From NCBI RefSeq assembly GCF_004798865.1, contig NW_025335468.1, forward strand, positions 4,851,587-4,915,586: a stretch of DNA of 64,000 nucleotides, written 5' to 3'. The notes beneath the pieces are model-generated. The model was given only the letters and a program-made list of their open reading frames with translations, was not told the origin of the DNA and did no database searches. Below are positions 45,186 to 57,053 of this stretch, one piece after another; the first letter of the stretch is position 1; every line of letters begins with the position of its first letter. The translations under genes were made by a program, and so were the position numbers. The DNA comes from Varanus komodoensis (taxonomy: Eukaryota; Chordata; Lepidosauria; Squamata; Varanidae).

Positions 45186-48093
45186 GGGTTCAGGTAAGGG
45201 CTGCGGCTGTTGTGATTCCTCACCCACAGTAGTTTTGCTGGTGCATCGCACAACGTCCACCCACTCCAGGGCCTTCTCCAGGCTTTCTGAGCATCCCTAC
45301 AGCCTTTCAAAGAACAGGAATACTGAGTGAGTAAAGGGCTAGAACACGATACACTGCTGCCATTCTGTTATCCCAAAGTGCCACCTTGCAGTGGTGCAAC
45401 AGAGCATATAGAAGAGCAGAGAAAGAAAAACCTGGGGGTGCTGGGAACCCGTAATGGAGCTCATCTTAATCCCTCAGAAATCTGGACGCAGAAGCTTTTG
45501 GTAAAATGGTGAGTTATGTTGGGTTAAAAGCCTAATGCGGAAAAGCTCTCGGCCCTCAACAGGCTCAGTTAGTAGTCAGACATGAAATACTGAGGTAGGT
45601 GAACAAAGAACATGGGGAAGATCTCATGGAAGACCATGCTGCTCCTCCATATTAGTGTGCTGTTTTTATTAGGCCAACAAAGGTTCACTAAAAACCCGAA
45701 AGCGTTTGAGATCTCCAGTAAGGCAAGAAGTTGCGACAGCAGGGGGTAGGTGGACAGGGAGAGGAAAAACAGGTCTGGTGATGTCACAGTGCCTGCTTGT
45801 TCAGAGTCCTGAAATAGACCATGGGAAGACATTCATTTTAGGTTGCACAGGTCTTGTGCACATTACAGAAAGCACCTGTGGCCACCCTGGCACTGCTGCA
45901 AGCCAGTAATGGGGAAATGCTGGACCTTCCATTTTAAAAATATAAAATAGAGCTGTTTTCAGAGTGTCTCTATCCTGGGTTCCTTTTCCTGGTGGAACAT
46001 GGAAAGTAATTAAGGGTGCCAACCTGTGGCCTCCTGACATTGTCTGTGGTGCCCTAGGATCTTTTGGAGCACCAGAATTTAGGTTGTGCACCCTTGGAGC
46101 TGGAACTGCAAAGGTTGAGCCCCTGCTCCTCCCCCTGCTTAAAGATCCCACTGGTCACCTCCCTGAAGTCAGATTTGGGTCCTGGAGAGGGCAAAATGGT
46201 TGTCGTGGGAGGCAAGGAGGCGAGCCCAGCAACTTACAGGTTCCTTTTGATGCCCCAGCCACCTCCCGCCCCCAAGGCTCAGTGCAGACAACTCAAAATG
46301 GGGCCCTCCACTAAATGCACGCCATGAGGTGCAGCAGCAGTGGGGATGGCTACCGCTGCGCCTCATGTGCCTTAGATGCACATAAGCCGTGGAGTTGGGA
46401 GGCTTCTGCGCCTCCAAGGAGGAGGGCCTTGGATTGCTCCCCGAGAAGTCTGACTTTTGCTCATGCCATATCTCAGTGGTATTCGTGCTTAATGGCGCCA
46501 AGTGACCTGGGGACCCAGGGATCGGAGCAGAGATGAGGGGGAAGTGGGATGGACTGACAGTATATGGTGAGAAGGGGGCAAGGGGAGGATGGTCTAACCT
46601 CTGCTAGTCAAAGTGTGGGACATGAAGAGCAGGCAGCTTTCCAGGGCAGAACAAGCCAAGGTGCCGGTGAGGTGGGATACCGGGGGCTGTGGGAGTTCCC
46701 AGTTCAACCTGCAGACTGGAAGCAGCACAGCAAGTTACACGTGTCTGGAAAAAGGACGCACAGCAAGGAGCATGTGGAGATAGGACACACAGCACGTGCG
46801 CGGGACTTCCTATTTTGCATTCTGTGTCCATCTTTTAATGTCAGGGGGAAGATCTGAAGCACTCCCCCAGGACGTATTTGCAAATTCCTTCCTCTCATCC
46901 CATCACCACTATTACCCTTAAAACAAACAAACCTACCTACTGCTGACATCTCTGTCCAAGAGATGGCTGCGTGTTTCTTAACTCAGATGAGTGTTCAGTC
47001 CTAAAAGACAAATCATCTTGTGGTCCTCCTTGATGATGTTAAAAATAAATAGGTGTCTTTTAATGCATACTTTTTAAAGTGCAGGTTTTTAAGAAGGGTA
47101 TTTTTTCTCCTTCGTGACCCATTTATAATGGCATAAACTAGGGGCAGGGAGAGTGTAGATTGGGATCTACCGGATAGTTTGCAGTAGATCTCCCAGGATT
47201 TCTGACTTTAATGAGAGCAAGGGCTTTGAAGCACAAATGCACACTACTATGGCTGGCCTTCTGCTAACTGCTCAGCTCTGGTGTTCCTCGTCTGGGAAAC
47301 AGGGATCCTGATCGGTTACTTTGAACAGGACTTTATTCATTCCTGCTGGCCAGTTTTAGAATGATGTATCCAAATCCCTCATAAGTAGATTTGTGTATAT
47401 CTCAGTGCATAGTACATGGGGAGTCATAGATAACAGACTCTGCATCATCCAGCATCATTTTGTATCTAGTTCTGCTTGGCAGATCTCAGCATTTAGTTAA
47501 AAAAAGGGGGGGGGGGATCCCACAAGCCCAAAGTCTGCCCAGTCTGCATAGAAAGAGTGGAGGCGAGACACTGTTAAGTTGTCACATGGATTGCAGCTAG
47601 CAGTGTCCAAGGTGAAGTGTCTGCCAGCCACTCGGAGCACTGAAACATTTTTCCCGCAATAGACATGCTAGTTGGTGGAATATTTAGTTGCGAAGGACAA
47701 GGCAAGATCACTTGTCACAGGAAACAGTCTGTAACCCAAGAAAGGTTTGAGGGCTGTAACGGGACACTGTGGGCCAGCATGTATTCCCACATGTCTGCCC
47801 AGGATCAGAATGGAAGGCGCCCACTGCGGCTTTGAAGCCATGGATTCATGTACAGTCTTGAAGGAGAAAAAACAAAACTTTCTAGTCCAGTCCTCCAGCT
47901 CATGGCAGAACCATCCCATTCATGGGTTGGCCTACACAATTTAGACCTTTATCCCACAGTAGAGGCCAGGCACACTGCAGAGTAACAGCATCAAGATCTT
48001 AGCACATCAATCCTAAATCACATTAGTGAATTCCATTGCTTTCCAGGTAAATATGTTTGGGATTGCACCTCAAGTCTCCAGTCCACAGGAAAG
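45186..48093. other. Unassigned sequence
   Basis: No supported gene. Short open frames (for example 45964-46314 +, 46169-46501 -) lack motifs. A poly-G run lies near 47,507. Confidence 0.4.
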
Positions 48094-48205
48094 CAGTGTA
48101 GGCCCTCCAAATGTTTTGGACTGCTTCTCCCATTATCTTTGACTGTTGGCTATACTGATTGGAGTTTATGGGAGCTGTAGTTCAAACCATCGGGAGTGGG
48201 GCGGG
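48094..48205. mobile_element. Diverged palindromic MITE
   Basis: CAGTGTAGGCCCTCCAAATG, TTTTGGACTGCTTCTCCC and GGGAGCTGTAGTTCAAACC are the two arms of the same palindrome family. Confidence 0.55.
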
Positions 48206-48694
48206 CATCATAAATAAATAAATAAGTAAATAAGGATATTTATTTGCAAGTCCTCCTCATTGAGGATGGTAGGATATACTGCAGGCCTGAGTGAGCAAGG
48301 TTCCTAGCAAGAACTGCTTTATCTCTGCATAACACACGGCTGGCAGAAGCAGCCTATGGCTGTACAACTCCAGCCAAGTTTGAATGACCATCAACTACTT
48401 CTAAGGGCAACAAAAACTTTAGTTGCTCAAAAACTAAATTGCAGCCCATGTGGTCAGACATAGATGCCAAAGTGACCATGAGGACCAACAGATTTTTTTT
48501 CATATGAGGAGTATTTGTTCAGAGTGCAAGTTGTCTTTGGATTCGGTGTGTTTGGAAGGATCCAGTTGCTAGGGGCCTGCTGAAGATTACTGTGTTGCTC
48601 GTGAAGGACTGAAGTCCCCATGGCATTAAGTGCATAGTTTGGTGATACATTTTCTAGTTCATAAAGTGTATGACATGATAAATGCAAAAAAGGG

Positions 48695-48740
48695 AATGGA
48701 GGAAGATGAGATAGGCCACCTTGGGTTCCTTGCAAGAGCA
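48695..48740 (+). mobile_element. Possible SINE 3' tail
   Basis: GATAGGCCACCTTGGGTTCC and TTGCAAGAGCAAAAG match the end of the Sauria-type SINE. Only about 45 bases remain. Confidence 0.4.
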
Positions 48741-50435
48741 AAAGAAACAAGACATGCTTGCAATGGAAGGAGTTGTCGTCTTTAAGGTGCGACTTCTTTC
48801 AAAGGCATCATTGTTGCTCTTCCTTTCACATGTGTGTTTATTCTCACAATCTCCCTGAGAAAGTAGTAGGTGGAGTAGATCTAGGCTAATGGAACGGCGC
48901 AAGGGAATTAATTCCAGACCCCCTCCTCCCCTGTCTTGAATAACTCCTTTGTTTGTCCCCAGATTTTAGCCACTGCCCCCATTGCAGTTTCTCCTTTCAA
49001 ATTGCTTTTCCTGCCACACAATTGCAGATTCAGATTCTCCTCTATTTCTTCTGGTACAGTGATCCTCTCACTCTTACCCTTGCTTGATGTTCCTATTCCT
49101 CCTGCTCCATTTGTCGAAGGGAGTGACAGAAATCCCAGGTGCCTCCCTCCATTGAAACGGAGCACTGAGAGCAACCATATTTTTGAGAAAGCATGGGAAT
49201 GATGTTGCTGCCCGACGGTCCTTCCTAGCGCATCCCTTCGCTGTGAAGGACCTCAGCTCTCCTGTGGCCGGGGGCTCAGGGGCGGGGCAGCCCTTACTCC
49301 AGATCATTGGTGGCTCGTCCTTTGGGCAAATCCTTTTCCCTGCTTTTATATTCCCCTTGCCCCAGCTTGGACTGCTGCAACTTGGTGGCCATGGCCAGCC
49401 TTTCTTGCTCCTTTCAAGCTGCCAACAGGCAGGCAAAATCAAGGAGAGTTGAGCTGGTTGAAGTTCTCTGATTTCCACTTGAAAACTCAGTTTGTCTTAT
49501 TCTTATTCCTACTGCCAAGTCCAAGGTTGTTCCTCTTTTTAAAATTTGAGCAGAAAAGGTGGAACATATGGGTGCATTCTTTTTAAAGCATGCATCCCTG
49601 AATAAAGAGGGAAAATATACTTTTTTAAAAAAATGGGTTTTTAAGTAAGCATTTCGGATTTTTCCCCCAAATGCACTTTGGTTGAAAAGTGCACTTTATT
49701 TTAGCAAATGCCTTGTTCAAGCGTGACTGTAAGCTCAGCAGTAAGCAAACTTCGGCCAAGAAATGTGCTTGTGTTCCATTCAGGGCCGCCGGTGGGGCAT
49801 GCGCTGCTGCTTACTGAACGGAAACAACCTTCCCATGCGTTGCTCCTCACCAGGCCTTCTGGCTGAGCATTTGGTTTCTGTGTCATAGGATCTGCAATAT
49901 TGCCACAAAGGTTATTAGTGACACTTCTGTGAGAGCCGTGAATGTCAATTACTTTCCCTGTGCAATTAGAGAACTGCAGAGCAGTGTGACCTGCAGGAAA
50001 GAGGGACGTCACCGCGAGAGCACAGGGGTGCCGCGGATGCTTGGCGCGGCATCTCATTCTTGGCAGACTCCGCCGGCTGTGCGGACCGCCAGCTGCAGTC
50101 CTGGTCTGAAAGCTGGCCACCAGTGTGGCTGCCTGCGATGCAGCTGACGTGGGTACGGCATCCTATCTTGCGGGCAGAGGCCTGCCTCAGCAACCGCTGC
50201 TGTGCCACTTCTCCACCAGGTGCTGGGCCAGGCAGCCACGTTGCAGCAAGGGCGCCTTGCTGTCCTGGTGATGGTGACTGCGCCAGACTAACCACGCACC
50301 TTCCCCAGTGCATGGCCCTGGCTGGGCTGTAAACTGGCACATCCCCATCGGGTCCACGTGGTGACTCTGCCCTTGTTTTCCATTTCACCCAGGAAAAGCA
50401 ACCCGTGCTTTCATTGTCACCCGTGCAACCTGTGA

Positions 50436-50670
50436 GAGCCAGTGTGGGGTAGTGGTTAAGAGCGCAGGACCGGGATTCCAGAGATCTGGGTTCCAGTCCC
50501 CGCTCAGCCATGGAGTGACTTCAGGCTAGTCAGGCTCTCAGCCCAGCCTACCTCACAGGGTGGTTGTTGTGAGGATAAGATTGAGAGCAGCAGGAGGAGA
50601 ATGATGTAAGCCACTTTGACTTGGTTGCAAGAAGAAAGCAGGATATAAATCTAATAAATAAACAAACCAA
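50436..50670 (+). mobile_element. Sauria-type SINE, nearly full length
   Basis: The head AGCCAGTGTGGGGTAGTGG has a B-box GGGTTCCAGTCCCC. The body CAGCCCAGCCTACCTCACAG is followed by GTTGTTGTGAGGATAAGATT, and the tail is GGATATAAATCTAATAAATA. It is one of the best-preserved copies here. Confidence 0.88.
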
Positions 50671-50719
50671 AGTTTGTTGCTGGGCATTTCAAAATGACCA
50701 GATTTCAAAATGACCTTAA

Positions 50720-51045
50720 CCCTCATGACAGTTTTCAGGGTCTGTTCATGACATCATCCTCTTCCTCTTCTTGCTCTTGAGTTTTCCAGCCATCTCTATG
50801 GCTTTTTGTAGAGCAAGGAACATCTAAGGTTTTCCTAGATGGTGGCATTATTCTTTACAGAAGGCTAGTGTAATTTTGTGTTTCTTCTCTATATCATGGC
50901 AGCACTTTGCATTGTGTCAGTGAACATATGGAAAAGGCAGAGCTGGAAATGAATTATAGAAAGGCAGAGATAAAATAAAGCATGTGAAGGACATTCTAAT
51001 CGTCCCACAAAGAAAACAGAAGAAGTAGCACTGAGAAGCTGCCAG
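50720..51045. repeat. Fragment related to the 60.9-kb element
   Basis: GTTTTCCAGCCATCTCTATG, GGTTTTCCTAGATGGTGG, TTCTTTACAGAAGGC and GTGAAGGACATTCTAATCG follow the same order as modules at 61,310-61,560 and 11,550-11,770. It appears to be an internal piece without recognised ends. Confidence 0.45.
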
Positions 51046-52609
51046 GTTAGAAGCCTCATAGAGGCCCCCGTGAAGCACTTGGAGTGCTTAACATGCTGCA
51101 CAAAGGCTGGGCGTTATTCTGCAAGCTTTGGCCTGTCGGAATCACTCCAAACTTTTCAGTTCATGGTGATTTTGCACAATTAGAAGGAAATGTTGGCTGT
51201 ATCTGTGCCTGCTTTTCTTGCTTGCTTGGTTTATATTTAGCTAATAAAAAAAGGAATGCAAGCCCTCCACACTGAACCTGAGGTAAATATTAAGGATGAT
51301 GGAAAGGAATTTGAATGTGCGGTGCCAGCATACTGTCAATAAAGGAGTGGATTGCTATCAGAAGAGCCATAAACTTTGCTGAGTCAAACTTCCCTGAAAT
51401 CTCAGCATGTACTCCAGGCTTGTCAGCTGGAACAGCCCTTTGAACCAGGAGCCACAGGGGTGGTGTCTTGCCACGTCCCTAAGGATGGCAGGCAATGTAG
51501 CGATGCCTATCGTGGTGGAGAGTGTATATTTTCTCATTTCATCTGTTGCATTTATAGAGCGATGGAGTGGCACAGACCTGTGCCCCCACAGGAGGAGTAG
51601 GAGGAGTCTGAAAGGCCACAGGTGTCCTATCTTTTGTGTTTGCAGCATGAGCACATGCCACAAACCTCAGCAGAGGGTTGCTTGGTCCAGGGAAAGAGGA
51701 GGACCTGCTGCCATTTCAGCTCCCGCTCCCTTTCACTCTCATTTGCTCTGAGCCTCCTGGCTGCATGCGCCCCTCCGATGGAGCGTAGCAGAACAGGTTT
51801 AAAACACAGGGGTTTGGTCCTTCGCAGCTGCACTGTGCCAGGTATGTGCAGCCAAAGGGGGAGGAAATGGAGGAGGGGGACGTGGGGAGTGCAGAAGGTA
51901 GGGAGGCAAGACAACCTCTGTTGTCATGCACCATCTCCCTTCCCTTGCTGGCTGACTCAGGAGTAAGTACCATTGACAGCAGTGGGACGCGGAGCTTCTC
52001 TACTCAGGGCAGTTGTTGTGCGATGAGGATTCCTTATGCGTGGTTGTTTATGGGTTCTTCACGTGACACGCTGAACTTCCACTTTGCTTCTGATTTTAAA
52101 GAAAACGCTCACAGGGTTTTATGGAGCAGCAACACGGTGTATTATTTCTGAAAGCAAAAGAAAAGATACTTTCAGACTTGGAAAACTGCAATATTCTGCT
52201 GCAGTATAGCTCCACCTCGGGGTTATATAGCAAAAAGCAGTAAAGGAAATGCCAATATTTTTCAGAGGTCTTTTTTAAAAATAAGGTGTAGTCATGCTGG
52301 TGCAAGGAAAGGAGCAGCCCCACTTGGGCAATTTCCTGGCAAGTGTCTGCTGTGAAAAGCAAATAGACTTTGTCCCAGAGACAATACAAAATGGCCATTT
52401 TCCATTCCATTCCATTCTTTTTACTTTGTGCTCTCCTGTCAGCTGTCAAAGGGTGAACTGTCAAGGGAAAGCAATGCCACAAGTGATCTTTCTTGTGCAA
52501 GAGGATAGCCAGTAGATTACCCTCTTCCTGCTGAAACCTCTCCTTTTTTGGCTGGACCTGAGCCTTCCTGCATCTTTTCCTCTGTTTTCCAAAGTTCTCG
52601 GTGCTCAGG

Positions 52610-52700
52610 AAAGTGGAAAAATGTGAGCCATTCCTTTTATAGGAGCATGAAGTTTTGACAACTAGCTGTCAATACTCGGGCTTCTTTTTAAATTTTTTTG
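52610..52700. repeat. Dispersed repeat shared with 36.8 kb
   Basis: See 36,760-36,860. The shared core is AAAAATG(C/T)GAGCCAT followed 25-40 bases later by CTAGCTGTC and a CTTCTTTTTAAA-like stretch. Confidence 0.4.
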
Positions 52701-52789
52701 CCAGGGATTTTTTGACAGAGACTTGAGAGATCGGTAGGTTTGGATGACCCAACAACCCATTTTGCATCCAACAACCTCTAGGACAAGTC

Positions 52790-53060
52790 ACAAATGGTCA
52801 AGGTGACTGTTACCCTCACACAAGCCACCCTGTGGGAAGTGGTCTTGGCTCACACAATATGACAACGTGCTGTGGCTTGTCACCCATGATGGATTGTTGC
52901 GTTGGGCAGACCTGGTGAATGCAGCAGAAGCACCATTTGAATTGGTTGCTCAGATGAAACAACAGTGTACACAAAAGTGATGATGGAACAGAAAGGCGTT
53001 CATTGTTTTCCTTTCGGTGGAACAGTTTGTTGTACAGGAAATGGCACAAGAATCAACACA
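52790..53060. repeat. AACCCA-word repeat region
   Basis: Parallels 30,365-30,492 at its start, and includes CACACAATATGACAACG and a GTTGGGCAGACCTGG end. Limits are unclear. Confidence 0.35.
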
Positions 53061-53498
53061 AATCTTATAGTAAACCAGCAGACCAAAGAATACATATGCG
53101 AGAGGGGGGGTGGGGAGAAGAAAGAGCCTGGGATGCTTGCCAGCTGTGTTTATAGAAGAACTGGATTGTCACCTGGAGATAGTATCTCACAAAAACAAAG
53201 TGGAATTGTTCTAGCACTGTCCTACTGGAAAACAAGGCAATGGGTTGCCTTTAAGGAGAATTAAAACGTATTACCATCTTTCTACCTCATCCATTTTATA
53301 ACTGTGTGTCTTCAATATGAGATCCTCTATTAATCATAGCTCAGAGGCTTGGGGGAACTTTCTGAAATGTACATCGTGTAAGTGAAAATAGCATCTCATT
53401 AATGTAAGAAAAACAATAACAGAAAATGTTCCCATGGGATGAACCAGAATAATCAGTTGACTGGCCTCAGCATGCAGTTCTGCTCGTTACATGCTCGT

Positions 53499-53570
53499 AA
53501 GTAATTCTCATTTGTTTTCAGTGGGGCTTACCCCCAGGAAAAATGGCACAGGATGGCAGCCTTGGACTTC
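53499..53570 (+). repeat. Copy of the TCAGTGGGGCTTAC dispersed motif
   Basis: TTTTCAGTGGGGCTTACCCC followed by AGGAAAAATGGCACAGGATG. The family also appears at 35,745, 55,911, 57,215 and 60,602. Confidence 0.45.
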
Positions 53571-53767
53571 TCTTTGTGAAGCATCTTTTGCAAGTGTTGA
53601 AATACGCACTGTTGGGGTCAGCAGTGCAGTGGAACGTACTGAAGCGTCATTGCTCAGTATGGCAGTGTGCACAGAGATGTCCCCCAGGAGAATCCAGAAA
53701 TTCAGGCTGTGGTGTTGATCCATATTCATAGGCCAGTTTTTGTTTTCTCCAGAAGCAGTTCTTTCAT

Positions 53768-53809
53768 ACTGCTCTTGAAGGGGGTCTTAAATCCCCCTTC
53801 AAGAGCAGT
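53768..53809. other. Perfect 17-bp inverted repeat (hairpin)
   Basis: ACTGCTCTTGAAGGGGG (53,768-53,784), loop TCTTAAAT, then CCCCCTTCAAGAGCAGT (53,793-53,809), with no mismatch. It is too short for a normal microRNA precursor and no adjacent T-run suggests a terminator. It could be the end of a fold-back transposon or a cruciform-forming site. Confidence 0.85.
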
Positions 53810-55905
53810 CCAACCCAAAATATTTTAAACAAAGAACAATATATTTTTATTGGGAACATTCATTTCTCCCAGCTACTGTGAAGATTTCTGCTAAGCTCAG
53901 AGGAAACAGAAAAGTCTGGAGTGATGGACGTCATTCAGCACCAGTGGTGCATCACTAGAAGTCCTGACTCGACTGATTGTTGGTGATACCAACCGTATCA
54001 GTATAATATGAACAGACTGGCACATGCAGAGGGCAAGCATGGGCAATGGAGATAAATGTTTTTTGTGACTTTAACAGTGAGTGAGTTCAGGCTGGAACAC
54101 TGCCACTGAAAGACTGCAAAGCTGATTTTCTCAGTTAGTTACAACTCACAAATAGTCACAAAACTATTTATTAACCAAATATCATAAATCATTTGTTATA
54201 TTCAAGGATGGCAGTGATCAAAATGGCCAACAACTACCTTGCTTTACATTGCTCAGAAAATAATCGTTTCTTGACCACAAAACCAAACCAAACTTCTCTG
54301 TTCACTAATCTTTCCTAAATACATCTCTAAGTATATCCATGTTATGTCTGAGCATCAGGGAGAGTAAAGAAGTAGTGTTACTTACTGCGGTTCTATCAGA
54401 AATCTTTTGTGCTTGATGCTTTCCAAATCTGTGTAAGTGCATCCCAAATATTTGTAATCGCATTGCATGCTCTGTCTGCTGCAAATAATTTCCTTATTCT
54501 TAGGTGCAAGTTTTGCAAGATTCACTGCTTGGAAAATGCCATGGAGGAAGGGCTATGAGCATGGCAGCAGTGGGGGGGATGCGTTTTTCAAGGGTAATAA
54601 AGTGAGAGTGTAGTAAAGCCCACTATCAGACACTTAAATCAGTCCTGTGGCTTGAGTCTTTTCCAGACTGGACTTCTAAGAAGTGATAAGTTTGCCTTTT
54701 GTGAGGGATTTGTGGGGTTATGCATACAATGTTGGTAGCTTCCTACCACCCTCGCATGTTATCTCATGGTTTTCTCTGCTTCCCCTGTATTTCCTCACAC
54801 CAGAGAAAAGCTGTTCATTCTTTTCTAGTTTGCTGTGATCTACAAACGAAACAAAAACAGTGGTGTGGCTGTGTGGTTTTGGAAGTTTGCGGTGCTGGGT
54901 GTGGGTATGTGATGTGTAAGGTGATGCAGCAGGGGGCATGTGTCCCGGGAAGCTTAAAAAAGAAGACATCATGAGTGCTTTTCCTTAAAAAGAATAAAAT
55001 AAAACTCTTCCTGTGAGGGTGCATGTGCATGCACACGTGCGTGCAATGTCGGAGGGAAAATGAGTGGAGGGGAAGGTTTACCCCCCATCCTGGAAGACCA
55101 TCGTCCCAATCTGAATCAGGGCCATGTGTACTTACATGGGAGCAGAAGCACAGCAGTGAACCTTGGGGCTGCAGAACTGTACAATTCTAAGAACTGCAAC
55201 ACCCACTTTGGCACACAGAATGTGGTGGACGGGAGCAATGAAGGGCGGGAAGGGCTTTGGCTACATTGCCACTCACCAGTGTGGGCAGAAGCTTGTGGTG
55301 CATACTAGCAATTTCCCCGCACAATGTGGGCAGCGTACAGAAATTCCTCTTGCACTTTACCATGGAAGTCCAATGGCCGAGTAGTGGAGCTAAGAGCCCT
55401 GCTGCCTGGAAGGGGGTTTGGTTCTCATTGAGCTTTTAACATGAAACCGGAACATGCAATGAACTGTATGAAGTTGCGGAGTATTGCAGTGACCCAAGCA
55501 TGGACCTCTGCTGGCTACAAGGTGCCGAGCTCTTATCTTCTAAGCGTGCCTTTCACGGCTATCGCTGGCTGCTCTGTAGGACAAGGACCAGAGGTCAGAG
55601 AATGCTCATTGCTGAAATGCTTTCCAACAGCTTACTTTTTTGAGTGTGTTAATTCGAGATCTTGGAGGTTCTTCAGGATTCCCTGATGAAATGCAGAGGA
55701 CAAATTGCCTTGAAGCTGATTCTTTCCGGGAAGGGGATCTGTTCCTTCTCTCTGCAAAAGTTTCATTCTGACGGCAACATTTATCCCCGCCAAGCGCAGC
55801 AAAGGCTCTGGCTTTACAGGCATGTTTCATGATTTTTTTAAAGAAGAGGATATGAAGCCCAGGTTAACACAAATGATGTGTGGTTTTGTTCTGTGCTGCT
55901 TACTT
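53810..55905. other. Unassigned sequence
   Basis: No supported gene. A poly-G run lies near 54,570. Confidence 0.4.
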
Positions 55906-55910
55906 GGGAG

Positions 55911-55973
55911 TAACTGCAATTGTTTCAGTGGGACTTTCATCCAAGTAAACATAGCTTCAGGCTGTTTATTTAG
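55911..55973 (+). repeat. Near-identical duplicate of 60,602-60,664
   Basis: TTTCAGTGGGACTTTCATCC, then AAGTAAACATAGCTTCAGG and CTGTTTATTTA. Over about 55 bases only a few positions differ from the copy 4.7 kb to the right. Confidence 0.6.
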
Positions 55974-56757
55974 GAGAACATGAAGACAGATTTATCAGCT
56001 TATTTTAAGACACAGAATCTTTCATCTTATTCCATTTGTGTGGTTTCCTCTCTTTTCCTTCTTTTCTCTGTTCACAGTGTTCCAGCATCAAGAACCAATC
56101 TTGTTAGAGGAATATATCCTAAAACTGTACTCCCTGTGACTAAAAGGCAGAGTCATCACCTCCTGTGACTGACCATGTTCCAGTTCAAGATCAGAGCTTT
56201 CAGGCTAATGTCAGAATTTAATGACTCCCAATTTATGATTTTGTTCATAAATGATTTTAAAAAACAAATTACTCTTCTTCTTCACCTAACTCCATCATCC
56301 TCACTGACCCATAATTAAAGTAAAGCTAAGAAATAGATGATATATATTTGCTTTCATTTAAAGAATACTCATAAATGTAGGTGCAAGGCCAGGTTTACTA
56401 AAATGTAGGTTAAATCCTTGATTATATTATCCTCTGTAAATTCTAATCTTTTCAGGTGGCTGGCAGTTGAAAAATTAGTTTACTGTGGCTCTTTTAAATC
56501 AGTAGCAATGTGATGAAGTGATTTTTTTTCATGCTTTAATGTGTGTTTCAAAAGCTTTACATCAACTGCTTTGGACTGCCAGGAATAAAAGTTGAGGTTG
56601 CATCTGCTATCTGGGATTAAGCCCACTGAATTCTGAGTAGACGAGAATAGAATTGCACTGTACGTTCCTATACAGGAGGTGTAAAGGTCCTTGGAAAGTG
56701 GCTTGCCTTGTTGTAGCAAGCTCAGCAATTGGGATATTTCGCTGCACTGCCACAGGG

Positions 56758-56835
56758 CAGCCTTCTCCAACCTGGTGCCACGTGTGCCCTCCAGAGCAGT
56801 TCTCCAGCCACCTCGGCCAGTGGTGAGGGAGAGCA
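56758..56835. mobile_element. Half of a palindromic MITE
   Basis: CAGCCTTCTCCAACCTGGTG and CCCTCCAGAGCAGTTCTCC match the left arm at 31,258. The returning arm is missing or unrecognisable. Confidence 0.5.
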
Positions 56836-56882
56836 GCCTTCCTAACAAGGTGCTTTGAACTCAGAGCAGGAGCACTGGCAGG

Positions 56883-57053
56883 CAGGGCCGTCTTAACACC
56901 TGATGGGCACTTGCCTGTGGGCCCCAAACTAATCTGTGTATGTTAACCCTTGGAAAATTGGAAAGCTTCCAAAATTAACAGTCGTTGTAGTTGTCGTAGG
57001 GGCCCCAGTACACTGCTTTGCCCGCGGCCCATAATGCTGTTAAGACGGCCCTG
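56883..57053. mobile_element. hAT-like nonautonomous transposon
   Basis: The terminal inverted repeats CAGGGCCGTCTTAACA and TGTTAAGACGGCCCTG are a perfect 16-bp match, and nearby GGGCCCC/GGGGCCC words also mirror each other. The 8-bp flanks CTGGCAGG and TTGGAAGG agree at 6 of 8, as an aged hAT target duplication would. No transposase frame is present in 171 bp. Confidence 0.75.

Noticed and set aside
53768-53809. The perfect hairpin as a microRNA gene
   Set aside because: The 17-bp stem with 8-base loop is shorter than a microRNA precursor, and the flanking bases do not extend the stem.
54494-54592. Possible third exon with acceptor TTCCTTATTCTTAG and phase fitting the exon at 39,372
   Set aside because: The donor is weak (GTAATA), the peptide is unremarkable, and a 15-kb jump with chance phase agreement (one in three) is not enough evidence.
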